From contig JARUPY010000154.1 of assembly GCA_029817715.1 (NCBI GenBank), positions 3,375,501-3,439,500 of the forward strand: 64,000 bases of DNA. Reading direction: 5' to 3'. The notes beneath the pieces are model-generated. The model made no database searches, was not told where the DNA came from, and saw nothing but the letters and a program-made list of their open reading frames with translations. This DNA is from Melastoma dodecandrum (taxonomy: Eukaryota; Streptophyta; Magnoliopsida; Myrtales; Melastomataceae). This document shows, one piece after another, positions 24,200-35,229 of this stretch. The translations under genes were made by a program, and so were the position numbers. Within the stretch, counting starts at the first letter, position 1, and every line of letters begins with the position of its first letter.

Positions 24200-24417
24200 T
24201 TCTCTGTTGCTGAAGAAGATCACCTTTTCAAAGAAGCAGCAGGTGCCACTGCACTTGATGCCGGAAGGAGGAGAATCTGAAGACCCTGGTGGACCTGGGG
24301 AAGGAAGGCAAGCTGAAGACACTCATCGAATCTAGGCACCCTCTGAGCAAGGCTGAAGAGGCATGGGTCAAGGCGATCGAAACACATGCGACCAGTAAGA
24401 TCATCGTGGAGCCCTGA
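24200..24417 (+). pseudogene. ceQORH (quinone oxidoreductase homologue) 3'-end fragment
   Basis: Only the last part of the gene remains: KKITFSKKQQVPL, a frameshift, then DLGKEGKLKTLIESRHPLSK, AEEAWVKAIETHATSK and IIVEP before a TGA at 24415-24417. This aligns with the C-terminus of the intact gene (GKVKTLIDSRHPLGRAEDAW). The sequence just after the stop (GAGTGAAACCGCTGTATCAC) nearly matches that after the other ceQORH pseudogene at 28535, so these two pieces are closer to each other than to the intact gene. Confidence 0.85.
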
Positions 24418-24583
24418 GTGAAACCGCTGTATCACCAGGGCACACGGTGCAATTGTATTTTGATGTCGAATGGTGAATACTACTGTGAATGTGGCGTGCT
24501 CTTGTGTTTGTGGTCTTGTGATTAAATGCTCCCACAAAATGGGAGATCACGTCTGTGTTGTAATGGATCTGTTCATTGGCATG

Positions 24584-24900
24584 TTACTTCCAAACTTCCG
24601 AAAACCAACCTAAGATCACAATCTTAGCCATGTTACTTCCAAGCTTCTTGACGCCGCCGCAGGAGATCATGCAGACACGGTTTACCTCGACGACAACCAT
24701 CATATCACTGGCCAAAATAGGCGAAACGGACTTGGCTATCTGCCAGGCGAGTCTCTCCTGTACTCGAAGCTCGAAACCATAGAAATTCATGATGGATTGC
24801 AATAGTGTGCAGGGCCATGTGCTCAGACCCGAACCCGAACTGACTTCAACTTTCATCCATTCTCGGTGATTCGCATAAAGCGGTGCATTTTGCATCGGGT
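24584..24900 (-). pseudogene. GTP cyclohydrolase I 3' fragment with internal deletion
   Basis: On the minus strand it reads NAPLYANHREWMKVEVSSGS, then after a junction LQSIMNFYGFELRVQERLAW, QIAKSVSPILASDMMVVVEV and a degraded LGSNMAKIVILGWFSE end. In the intact gene at 29008-30191 the two halves are separated by about 470 bases, so the middle (including the zinc-binding CEHH segment) is deleted here. The last helix and the IARSRFL tail are also lost. It cannot make an active enzyme. Confidence 0.87.
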
Positions 24901-25156
24901 CGGTTGAATTTTTTTTTATTATTAACTCCGTCGTCGATTTCAGGGGATCTTGATGTCGAATTGGAAGAGGGTCGGAAATTGGAGAGCGTCAGGGTTGATG
25001 TCATGAAACAAATGAAACTTCTTCGTTTGAATAATCGGACAGTGGATTGTTCCCCAAGCAGGAGAGAAAAGTCGACGGGCACACGTGTTTGAGTCAGCAC
25101 CGCAAGCGTTCGTTCAACAGACAACATGCGACCGAGCCGCCGTGTCCCACCCTTGA
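24901..25156. other. Intergenic, upstream of the ceQORH gene
   Basis: Contains a T-rich run and the segment (about 24945-25030) resembling the 3' flank of the GH17 gene. The rest is presumably promoter of the ceQORH gene. Confidence 0.45.
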
Positions 25157-25166
25157 TCTCTATAAA
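25157..25166 (+). promoter_or_regulatory. Putative TATA box of the ceQORH gene
   Basis: CTCTATAAAAATG lies about 45-50 bases before the start codon of the intact ceQORH gene, giving a short leader. Sequence and spacing fit a plant core promoter; inferred only. Confidence 0.5.
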
Positions 25167-25210
25167 AATGTTCCTACCCTGTTCAGGAGTCTGAACTCGA
25201 GCTTCCCCTG

Positions 25211-26478
25211 ATGGCCGGAAAGACGATGCGTGCCGTTATTTATGATAAGTATGGAGGAGGAGCCTCTGCCTTGAAGGTTAGATCGAATGAATCCCAGGGG
25301 AGAGATCCACAGGTCGTTTCGCCGTCTTTGATGACGTATTTTTGTCTCGTGTGGGTCGAACGTTGCAGCACGTTGAAGTGCCGGTCCCTTCGCCTGGCAA
25401 GGACAAGGTGTTGCTGAAGGTTGAGGCGGCTACCATCAATCCTTATGACTGGAAGATTCAGAAGGGCGTGACGAGGCCCTTCTGTCCTCGCAAGTTCCCT
25501 TACATTCCCGGTGAGTACAGAAAACGGACCTCGCTTGTGAACCAGTTGTGTCTAGATCATGAAGGGCTAACAGGAGACGCCGTCGGATGTTTCTTTGGTG
25601 ACAGCAACTGATGTGGCTGGAGAAGTCGTGGAAGGTGGTCCCGGGGTTGAGGAATTCAAGGCCGGCGACAAAGTCATAGCCTTCCTTGGTGCCGCTGTAA
25701 GTACCATTCTTGCTTCATCTTTGGCTGACGCATTTCCAATTTCATTACCTCCTTACGAGCTTCGCCTGTGAATTGGTGACAGACCGCAGGCGGACTTGCC
25801 GAATATGCTGTTGCGAGCAAGAACATGATGGTGCTACGGGCTCCCGGATTGTCGGCCGCCGAGGGGGCAGGGTTACCTGTTGCTGCCCTCACGGCATACA
25901 AATGCCTCGTCGACACCGCAGGATTAAAGCTCGACGGCAGCGGTGAGAAGAAGAACGTCCTCATCACCGCAGCATCCGGCGGGGTGGGCCATTACGCAGT
26001 CCAGATCGCGAAGCTAGCCAACACGCATGTGACCGCCACTTGCGGCTCTCGTAACCTAGACCTTGTGAGGAGCCTTGGTGCGGATGAGATCCTGGACTAC
26101 AAGACGCCCGAAGGCGCCATGCTCAAGAGCTCGTCGGGGAAGAAGTACGACGTGGTCCTCAACTGCACTTCAGGGATACCGTGGTCGACCTTCGAGGGGA
26201 ACTTGAGCAAGAACGGTCTCGTCATCGACATATCTCCAGGGCCAAGCACGATGCTGCGATACGCGTGGAAGACTGCGACGTTCTCAAGGAAGAAGCTGTT
26301 GCCGCTTATACTCTCCCCGACCAAGGAGTTGATGGAGTCGGTCATGGAGCTGGTCACAGCGGGCAAGGTGAAGACGCTCATCGACTCGAGGCATCCGTTA
26401 GGGAGGGCCGAGGACGCGTGGGCGAAGTCGTTGGGAGGTCATGTCACCGGCAAGGTAATCGTTGAGTTTGAGCCATAA
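25211..26478 (+). CDS. Chloroplast-envelope quinone oxidoreductase homologue (ceQORH-like)
   Basis: Four coding exons (25211-25276, 25369-25510, 25605-25696, 25783-26478) give 331 aa; the Arabidopsis protein is about 329 aa. It is a zinc-independent medium-chain dehydrogenase/reductase. The N-terminal catalytic fold includes NPYDWKIQKGVTRPF and TDVAGEVVEGGPGVEEFKAG. The NADPH-binding Rossmann fold carries LITAASGGVGHYAVQIAKLA with the AxxGxxG motif, then SLGADEILDYKTPEG. The C-terminus ends ATGK-like HVTGKVIVEFEP. The protein starts MAGKTMRAVIYDKYGGG with no cleavable transit peptide, as known for ceQORH, which reaches the inner chloroplast envelope without one and reduces reactive carbonyls. 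It lies amid decayed copies of itself and of GTP cyclohydrolase I and is the only intact copy here. Confidence 0.93.
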
Positions 26479-26899
26479 AGTCCGCGGATTCGTCCCCGTC
26501 TGTTCTACCTCAACAACACAATTCGTTGTGTTTTTTATATTTTCCCGCAAATTATCTTGTCACGTCCGGTCCAGATATTTTGCATCGCATTGCCAAGTTA
26601 CGTCTGAATTATCAATTTGGCGATTCAGTTTGCGTGTTACTAAAAACATTAATATACGTTTATGTTTTTAATTTAGGTATTTTGATGTCCACGTGAAAAG
26701 GGCAGGTCCTCAGTCCTCTTATCCCCAAACCGGTCCAATCAAACGGACGGATTAGAACCCTCAGTCACCCCCAAACGAACCGCACATCTCTAAGCCTTTT
26801 GACCCCTCCGCCGATCTCAATCCTCACGCGGCGGACCGATTAGAATAGGGCAACACCATCATCCGCTGCCTGATCGACCGAGACGTCTCCTCCTCGACG
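26479..26899. other. 3' flank of the ceQORH gene
   Basis: 3' UTR and intergenic DNA leading into a GC-richer segment. No gene is supported. Confidence 0.5.
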
Positions 26900-27065
26900 G
26901 TAACACCATCATCCGAGATGCCAGCCTCTCGCCCACTCTAGCCGCCGTGTCGGAACCCCAGCAGTGGCGGGGGAAGTCGGCGGCAACACCATCATCCGAG
27001 ACGTCAGCCTCTCGCCCACGCTAGCCGCCGTGTTGGAACTCCAGCAGTGGCGGGGGAAGCGCTTG
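26900..27065 (+). repeat. 83-bp tandem duplication, two copies plus a partial one
   Basis: The block beginning AACACCATCATCCGAGA and ending AGCAGTGGCGGGGGAAG occurs at about 26902 and again at about 26985, a period of 83 bases with only a few differences. A third partial AACACCATCATCCG lies at about 26851. Since 83 is not a multiple of three, an array of this unit would not keep one reading frame. The GC-rich sequence may derive from a gene, but I do not recognise it. Confidence 0.75.
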
Positions 27066-27518
27066 ATGGCCACCCGGTGGGCGTTGGGGGTCGGGAGTCG
27101 TTGGAGGAGGCCCTGACAATGATGGTCGTGGTGGAGTCATCGGTGACTTGGGCGGTGATCTTGCGGACGGACAGCGGACGCCACCTGGGGTGAATTAGGG
27201 TTTCAAAATCTTTTTTATTTTATTTCTGATTATGGGCAGGAGAATCGATGATTCCACATAGGTTTGCTCTTTTTCCATATAGAACGTCACGGTGTTGCGA
27301 CACTTGGATCTCCGTTATGCTCAGGTCGTAAAATGACTAACGTCGTCTAAAATTGATAAAAAAAGGTTAAAAGAAATACTAAAATTTCGTCGAGGGACAT
27401 AAACGTATATGAGTTTTCCAATTTCATCAGGGGCAGAACAGTCTTTTCCCGCTCCTGGTCGGAAAACGACTTACGATAACCTTACTTGCACACCCCAACC
27501 CCCCTTTGTTCGCCTGCA
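27066..27518. other. Intergenic, no supported gene
   Basis: GC-rich at the left end, AT-rich to the right, reaching the start codon of the second ceQORH pseudogene. Nothing else is supported. Confidence 0.45.
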
Positions 27519-28535
27519 ATGGCGGAGAAGTTGATGCAGGCCGTGTGGTGCGAGGGTTTCGGCGGAGGCGTAAGAGAAGGATAGGAGAGACATGGAATTC
27601 ATGTGGTAACTGCGTTCGTGTCCAGTTCTTTTCCTTGTTTAAGAATGGGTTTTGGGGGGGTGGTAATTCCGTTGGATTAAGATAAGCTTGTTGCTTGTAT
27701 TTTTTGAGTGAAATGGGAGTTTGGACGATCCCGACGAAGGCGTGCTTACGAGGTGGTTGGTATTTTCTGGGGTTGTCGTGGAGGGTCTTGGACCATTGAT
27801 AGTGTCTGCGGCTGATGCACCCAGTTTTGTTGACATGGAAATCGATTTTTAGTCTGATTTTTTGAAAGTAAGACGGTGGATCCTCGATGATTACGTAACT
27901 GGGTTGGCTCGTGTTTGCTTGCGTGTGCGAGCGATTGTATTCGCAAAAAGTATAGCACATTTTTTATATGACAGACTGGTGGCGGATTTGCGGAGTATGC
28001 AGTTGCAAGTACAAATTTGATGGTGTTAAGGCCTCCAGAAGTGTCCCAAGCTGCATGGGGTCGGCCTCGCTGCTCATCAGGCCCTTACCTCGTCTGGCGG
28101 AGTCAAGCTTGACGGTGGTGGCCCAAAGAAGAACATCCTCATTACCGCGGCATCTGGTGATGTTGGCCATTATGCTGTCCAGCTTGCGAAATTGGAAAAC
28201 ACCCATGTGACCACCTCGAACTAGTAAAAAGCCTTGGTGCAGATGAGGTCCTCAATTACAAGACCCCGGATGGGGCCAGCCGAACCTGAGCGAGAACAGC
28301 AAGGTCATCGACATAACTCCTGGGTCTAGTGCGCTGAAGACATTCTTTGCTGAAGAAGATCACCTTCTCGAAGAAGCAGTTGTTGATTCCGAAGAATGAG
28401 AATCTGATGCCTGGTGAAGGAAGGCCAGCTGAAGACACTGATTGACTCAAGGCACCCCCTGAGCAAGGCTGTAGAGGCTTGGGCGAAGGCGATTGAAAAA
28501 GTCATGCCACTGGTAAGATCATCGTGGAGCCCTGA
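27519..28535 (+). pseudogene. Second ceQORH-like pseudogene
   Basis: It begins with an intact-looking first exon (MAEKLMQAVWCEGFGGG, where the functional gene has MAGKTMRAVIYDKYGGG). Exons 2 and 3 are not found; the next recognisable piece is exon 4 from about 27973 (TGGGFAEYAVASTNLMVLRP). It continues with GVKLDGGGPKKNILITAASG, DVGHYAVQLAKLENTHVT, LVKSLGADEVLNYKTPDGA, NLSENSKVIDITPGSSA and KTLIDSRHPLSKAVEAWAKA, ending at TGA 28533-28535. There are several frameshifts and deletions (e.g. within the GLTA region, after THVT, and in the ILIPKNE stretch), and the AxxGxxG glycine is altered (SGDVGH). It cannot encode a working enzyme. Confidence 0.9.
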
Positions 28536-29007
28536 GTGAAACTGCTGTACCACCAGGCCACATGATGCATGTGTAATTTGAAGTCAGGTGAATGCTACTG
28601 TGAATATGGTGTGCTTTTATGATCTGTTCATCGTTGATCTGTAAACATGGTCCACGCTCTCGTTCCTTGAACATCATAACTCAGTCCCTTTAAATTGAAT
28701 TGAAGTAAAGTAATAATCTTTTAATTTCACCACATTTCATGGGATTTTTCAGCACTTCCAAAAATGACTACTTGTTATACATGTATGATAAATCTGGTAT
28801 TATGCAATGACAAAATCTGGAAAATTTTTCATCTTCTTCCGGGTAAAAGTTGAGCTTCAACTTGTAAATCGCACCGTGTGCATTTCTTCGCACCGCCAAT
28901 ATACGATAAAATGAATCGGGAAAGTCTGCAATCGAAACCTCAAAAACCAGATGATTTAGCGAGGACCCGCTTTCTTGCAAATAATTATGAAGAAGACTGT
29001 GTCATCA
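28536..29007. other. Region between ceQORH pseudogene (+) and GTP cyclohydrolase gene (-)
   Basis: Convergent 3' flanks. The first 30 bases match the sequence after the other ceQORH fragment at 24417. The rest probably contains the GTP cyclohydrolase 3' UTR. No gene is visible. Confidence 0.5.
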
Positions 29008-30647
29008 TCAGCTGAAAGCATTTGGGATGCTACTCAAGAATCTGGACCTCGCAATCGGATCACTTGAAAACTGGCCTAAGACCGCAACAGTAGCTGTGTT
29101 ACTTCCGAACTTCTCGATGCCACGGGAGATCATGCAGATATGGTTAGCCTCAATGACAACCATCACATCACAGCCCAAAATAGGCGAAACGGACTCGGCT
29201 ATCTGTCGGGTGAGCCTCTCCTGTACTTGAAGCTTGAAACCGTAGAAATTCACAATGGATTGCAATTGTTGTCGGGCTATGTGCTTAGACCCTTCATGAC
29301 ACAGGTAGCCGATGTGCACAACACCGTGAAAAGGAAGCAGGTGATGCTCGCATTGAGACCAGAACGACAAATTCAGCTCTGACTGGATCTGTACATCATG
29401 CTTGCCATTTACTTCTAAAGAGGGCCTAATACATTCTGTTCTGCCATTAACATAACCATTTGATTTCATTTCGAACTTTGCACTCCTGAATGCAATCAAC
29501 CATTTCAAAAAATGTACAGGGGTTCCAACAAGTTCTTTTCTTGACAGATCTTCGCCCATGGAGCTAAGGATCGTGTTTACTGCAGAGACCATGTCAGAGT
29601 CCACTGATGCAGCAATTGAACCTTTCAAGTAGGAAATGGACTGAGATGGACACCACGAGCTGGTCACACCATTCCTTAGACAATTTTTCTCCATTTTTCC
29701 TAGCCTGAACTTCAGCAGACTTAAGAAGTCAACCCAAGAATCTGAATTCTCATCCTCAAAAACACCAGAACCTGAACTGGCTTCAACCTTCACCCATTCC
29801 TGGTGATTCGCATCAAGAGGTGCATTTTCAACATTGGGAAAATGGAGATGTGAACATTGGAGGACGACGGCCACGCCTGCTGGCCTAATCCCATTTTGCA
29901 AAGCCGAGCAAACTTCGTTGGCCAAACGCTGTGGATCTTGAAGCCGTTTGGCAAAAACTTCAGCTACCCTCGAAAGCTTACTTAAGCCTATGACTCGCTG
30001 ACCCGAAGGAATGTAGCCCACATGACACTTTACCTGGAACGGAAGCAAGCACGACTCGCAATACGAAAATAGGTCAAGATCTCGGACAACAACAAGCCCG
30101 CCAGCACCCCCCGCGTGACCAATTCCCTTAGCAAGACCAGCTTCAGGGAACAACGCGCCATGGATGATATCCCTTACCTTTTGCCTGTATCCTGAAGGGA
30201 GGAGGACATGAGGCCAATTCAGACAACCATAAAACCACTGATGGCAAAACTCATTCCAAATATTTCATTCCCACAAACAGATACCGATCTGAACACGACC
30301 AACTGAATCAACCCCCCATCAGGAGATCACAAGAACCCACCCACAACGCCCCACAACAGATGGAAAGAGAAAAACATCAAATCCAATCCCAGGAAACAAA
30401 AACAAAAAAAAATGAAAAAAAACAGGAACCGAACCAAACCTCGGGTGCCTTCCCTAAAGGCCTTGGCGACACGGAGGGGGGTCTTCCTCAGACCTTCCCG
30501 ATTCACATCCTCCCCTAACCCTTTCAACAACACCCTCACGGCTTCCTGAATCGCAGTAACCCCCTCATCCCCTTCATCGTCAGATCCCATATCGATGCAC
30601 CCATTATTCATTATCTCCTCACTATACCGCCCCTCCAACGCTCCCAT
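29008..30647 (-). CDS. GCH1: GTP cyclohydrolase I, plant bidomain form
   Basis: Two coding exons on the minus strand (30440-30647 and 29008-30191) give 463 aa, the size of plant enzymes, which are about twice the length of microbial ones. It converts GTP to dihydroneopterin triphosphate, the first step of the pterin branch of folate synthesis, in the cytosol. Domain 1 includes EGLRKTPLRVAKAFREGTRG, SYCESCLLPFQVKCHVGYIP and VIGLSKLSRVAEVFAKRLQD. Domain 2 includes SFWSQCEHHLLPFHGVVHIG, QLQSIVNFYGFKLQVQERLT and MISRGIEKFGSNTATVAVLG. Each domain keeps only part of the catalytic set (the full zinc-type CEHH is in domain 2), consistent with the known need for both halves in one chain. A deleted fragment of this gene lies at 24584-24900. 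Start chosen: MGALEGRYSEEIMNNG, in frame with the conserved AIQEAVRVLLKGLGED. Confidence 0.95.
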
Positions 30648-31987
30648 TCAACAAAGACCCCCAAATCCCCCACAACCCTACCCTTTTTTTTTTCTTCACA
30701 AAGGTTCAATCTTTCTGTCTCCAGCCATTGGATCAAACCCCCTAGCCATTGGATCGCATTGGCAGGATGGGGCTGCCGGTTGTGAGGAGGTGGGGAAATG
30801 GTGGGAATGAGTGGATCGCGCTTTTTCCCTCATCGAGTTGTGGGCCAAATTTATCCCCACCCACCCAAAATGACCACGTCGCAGTCGTACTTTGGTCGGA
30901 TCCAATACCAAAAGTATGATAAATTCACTCCCCTAAATCAAATATGTTTTTAAGTGCAAGATTTGTCGTTCCAGACAAGATGTCATGAAAAAAGTAATTC
31001 GGACATCCAGATCTGTCAACGTTTCTTTCGGCTTGGGCCCAATTACATGTCGGCTCAATAAAATCGGCCCATCAAGAAAGGCCATACAAATGAGATGTTG
31101 GGCCGGGGCAGGGCCTCCCGCCACTCATCTTTTTGTCCGCTTTCCCCGCAAGGGAAACTTTTGCGCCTCCCCCGCTCCCGATCGCATAGGCGCTTTCGTC
31201 ACTCTCGTAGCGGGGGGCAAACCCTTGTCTCACTCCGCTTCGCTTCCGGCGCACTGAATCCGTTCCGATCCATCGTCGGTTGATTCTTCCTTCCGTCCTC
31301 CCTCGCGCTTCCTTCTTCTTTTTGATTTCAAGTTAGTTCCCGCTGATGATGCCGCTGCTTGATTTTTGTTTGTTGAGGTTTTGTGGTGTCTTTCGGAAGG
31401 GTTTCTTGATTGATCGATTATTTGTTAGTTTTCTTGGTGTTGTTTTGAGGTGGAAGTTGTTTGCTTTCGTTGAGTTTTGAGTTCGGATGGAAGGGAAGAG
31501 ACTCTGTTGCACTTGGCTCGTCTGTTTCTGCAATGAGTGGTTGGGATGGTTCTGGGGGGTTGGAGGGGAAGCGTTTACTTGTTTCTTTCTGTGATTTTAG
31601 AGTGCGTGGAAGTCGTTTGTTGTGGTGATAAGTTGGGGATTTTAGTAGCATACTGCTGGTGGGGACTTTGTCTCCTCCTTCACGTTTTATTCTTAGGGAA
31701 AAGAATTCTTTTGTGTAAATTTTACTTGTTGAGACGAGGACAAGCCGTTGCACGATGGTAAAGTTGGCTATGGTTGCAAGCTGTTTGGCCATCGGGGACG
31801 CCCGCCGTCTTTTGTCTGTTAAAGTACTGGCATCGCAGTCTATTTTGAAGTGATAGTTAATGTTGAAGACTTAAAGAACCAGATATGTTGTTGTGGTTAA
31901 CTTTTTTAACTTTCTCTGTTGTTTTAGCTGATTCTGTAGTTGTCTTTTCCAGGATTTTGAGGCATCAGTTCAGGGGTTGTAATAGCA
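30648..31987. promoter_or_regulatory. Divergent intergenic region and probable 5' UTR of the G3BP-like gene
   Basis: It separates the minus-strand GTP cyclohydrolase start from the plus-strand G3BP-like start. The GC-rich part at about 31090-31320 probably holds the G3BP transcription start and a noncoding first exon. The long T/G-rich stretch to 31950 ends in TTTTCCAG (31945-31952), a good acceptor, so a 5'-UTR intron is likely. No other gene is supported. Confidence 0.5.
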
Positions 31988-34602
31988 ATGGCAGTGCAGC
32001 AAGCCCCAGCTCCGGCCGTCGCTCCAACTGCTGATGTTGTATGTATCGTGTATACATTGGCTTGCCTCCACCCTAGGAAAACGGCTTCTTCTTTGATATT
32101 ACTTGTGGCTTACAAGTGCTTACTGCATGTGATAGGTTGGCAATGCATTTGTGCATCAGTATTACCTTGTCCTGCACCAATCTCCTGAGCATGTTCATCG
32201 ATTTTACCAAGATGGTAGCAAACTTGGCCGTCCTGGAGAAAATGGTGTAATGGGCATTACCTCGACCATGCAGGTTGAACTTTCCCTCTTTATTATACAA
32301 GAATAAAGTTTTGTTTCAATCAGAGATTCATGATGTGACACTTAAGATGTATCATACAATCTTTCCAGGCTATCAATGAGAAGATTATGTCCCTTGATTA
32401 TGGCGAATTTAGGGCTGAAATCATCAGTGTCGATGCCCAAGATTCTCTCAACGGTGGAGTGATTGTCCTTGTTACTGGGTATTTGACTGGTGGGGATAAC
32501 TTGAGGCGAAAGTTCACCCAAAGCTTCTTCTTGGCTCCTCAAGACAAAGGATACTTTGTGCTGAATGACATATTTAGATACCTTGATGAGTGCAATGATG
32601 AAGATGCTAGCAATGGAACTGTCTATGATGTGGAAGCTCCTGTTGCTCCTGAGGCAGTAGTCGAGGAAGGTACGTTGAACATTACTCTTGAGTCGATTTT
32701 TTATTGTTTCCCACCATTTGTGTTGACTGTCATACAACTGAGAATGCAGCTGCACCCTCAGAAGAAGTTGAGGATGAAGTTTGTGACCCTTCTGAAAGTG
32801 AGGATGGTTTGGTTGTGGAGGAGGAACCAATAGTTGAAGCTGTTGATGAACCAATTAACAATGGACCACCAGTGACTGATGAAGATGTAAAAGATGATGA
32901 TGCCCCCAAGAAATCATACGCCTCAATTGTGAGTTGGAAGGTTTTGTTGATTTCTATGAAACCTCTCTTGTAGAATTGGTCCATTAATCATTCTTATAGT
33001 ATGTTATGCGCTGGCTTAAACATTATTCTACAATTTTGCTGGATATCAGGTAAAAGTCATGAAGGATGGTGCAGCAACTGTACCAACTTTGCCACCTGTT
33101 TCTTCAAAGGTTATTCCAAAGAGCCAGGAACAGCAGGTTGTTGTGCCTCTTCCTACTCCTGCTGCACCTGTCACTGAGTCCCAAGTTTCCAGCTCAAAGG
33201 TGACTGAAAATGGAAATATTCAGGAGGGTGAAGGTATACCTGTTTCGTCTGCTTCTTTTACCGTATGCGTTTTTGTTCTTTTTGTTGCATTGAGTACAGT
33301 ATCTCCTTTATGTTATGATATTTTATGCCAACGCTACTGGTCAAAAGATGTCTCCGTCGCTTAACCTGGGATCCTTTGATGCCTATGTACAGCCGATGGT
33401 CATTCCATCTACTTGAAGGGGTTGCCAATGAATGCATCCTATGCACAACTTGACAATGAGTTTAATAGGTTTGGAGCTATAAAAAACGGGGGCATCCAGA
33501 TTAGGTACCAAAAGGTATACTGGCCTTTTCTTCTTTACGGAGCAGGAAAAGTGTATTTGATGTGATTCATTCCGATTTCCTGTGCCTCTTAGGCAGAACA
33601 CTGCCTTTTGTTCTCTTGTTGTTAGATGCAGGGATTCTGCTTTGGTTTTGTTGAATTTGAAGACCGAAGCTCTGCTCAAAGTGCAATAGAGGTGAGTGTG
33701 TCAGGAAAACACTGATAGTTTTTATGATTTGGTTTGAGGGATTGGTTGTCATGTTAACATTCTAATACTATATTCCATGGTTTTATTATACGTTGCCTCT
33801 GAATAAATGTTTTAATTTCCTTGCAACACGGGTGTATTTTGTTTTTGTCAATGAGAAGTCTAAGTATTCTCGGGGAATGTGTTTTCCGTTGATCCTTTTG
33901 TGGTACTGCCTGTCACTCTATCAGTTGTAAGTTTAGCTGACTTTTTCTTGAAATGATTTTAGGCATCACCTGTTACTATTGGCGGTCGACAGGTTGTAAT
34001 TGAGCCAAAGAAGTCCACCTCGCGAGGCAAGTTATATTATTTTCTTTTCTTTGACATTTGGTGATGCATGTCGATGCGATTTATTTACGCTTGAAGCATG
34101 TGCTTTTGGAAGACAGATGATAGGAAGATATCATATGCTTTCTATTCAATTTAGTTGTAGAATACCATTGGTAGGCCTCAGTTGTGCAGACTTGTCATGT
34201 TGTCTCTTCTGATTCAACTGTGTCATCATTCGGTCTAATCGACTGGAGATTGTGTTAGGATCCAATGATGCATTGCTACAGGTATTGGTTCATGACTTAT
34301 TTCCGAAAATAACTCTTGCAGGGAATGTCAGGGAGAGGTTCATATCCGGAAGGGGAGCTGGGTTTAGGAACGATATGGGAAGAGGGCGCGGGAATTATGC
34401 TGGCAATAGAGGTTACGGTAGGGGAGAGGCCAATAACCGCGGGGAATTTGGGAACCGGATTGGCGGGAGGGGATTCCAGAATCGTGGAGATGCATACCAG
34501 AGGGTCGATCATGCCGGAGGCAACAATGGCCGTGTGAATCGGGGCAGCGGGCTCGATGCAGCCAATAATATAGTAGCACCCAGTGTATCTGCCACTGCCT
34601 GA
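31988..34602 (+). CDS. G3BP-like protein: NTF2-like domain, RRM and RGG-rich tail
   Basis: Nine coding exons: 31988-32038, 32136-32273, 32369-32669, 32750-32928, 33050-33233, 33393-33514, 33626-33691, 33963-34026 and 34322-34602. Frame is continuous and gives 461 aa. The NTF2-like domain spans about residues 14-130 (FVHQYYLVLHQSPEHVHRFY, IVLVTGYLTGGDNLRRKFTQ, QSFFLAPQDKGYFVLNDIFR). An acidic linker follows (DEDVKDDDAPKKSYASIVK-like). The RRM has SIYLKGLPMNASYAQLDNEF (RNP2) and GFCFGFVEFEDRSSAQSAIE (RNP1). The tail is Gly/Arg-rich (GRGRGNYAGNRGYGRGE). Relatives are stress-granule RNA-binding proteins. The last intron uses what looks like a GC donor with perfect consensus (CGAG/GCAAGT, 34027-34032); this alone joins exon 8 to the RGG frame. 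First ATG after the acceptor at 31952 is used as start. Confidence 0.93.
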
Positions 34603-35229
34603 AGAATATATAATCACGCAAGTGGTCCCGTTTCTGATTAGGCAATGGGGAAATGGCTTCGGTTTAATTCTTTGGTGAAGTGGGTGAGGGTAGTGTGCGA
34701 TGATAGACTTTTTGTGCGGGGTGAAAAGTAGCTGATAGAGGTAAATTAGTTTCGGGAATTAGGGGATATCCTTTGTTAAAAAGAAGGGTTTATAGGGTGG
34801 TGGATCAGATGACATAATATCCTGTCAAAAATTTTCTTTTTTCTTTTCTTTTTGTTGTGGGGTGGGAGCACTTCTCTGTCAGTTTGGGTAGAGAGGGGGT
34901 TTGGCTGCTCTTAGAGTTGGGATATGATATACCTCTCTCATGGATTATTTCTGATATCAGATGTAAAGATTTCATTTTCTTTTCTGCTGAGTTTGTTGCC
35001 CATGAAACCGGTTTAACTTTGCAATTTTTGTTTCGTTATTCCTTTGTCTGCTGAGTGGGTTTTGACCACGCACATGGAATGATTTAGAAAGATGCAAACT
35101 TTGTCTGAAATGTTTCGATATCTGACAGTAAAAGCAGTTGCGTATAGGACAATGGAAAAGCATATTTACTGTCCGCTCAAGACAAGTTCCTGGAATTTTA
35201 TCATGTTGTAAGGAAAGTTGTTTCTCTTG
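34603..35229. other. Convergent 3' flanks
   Basis: T-rich 3' UTR of the G3BP-like gene (+) meeting that of the membrane-anchored protein gene (-). No gene is visible. Confidence 0.6.

Noticed and set aside
25669..25700. Frameshift in the intact ceQORH gene
   Set aside because: The apparent break is a normal intron (GCCGCT/gtaagt); phase is kept through all four exons.
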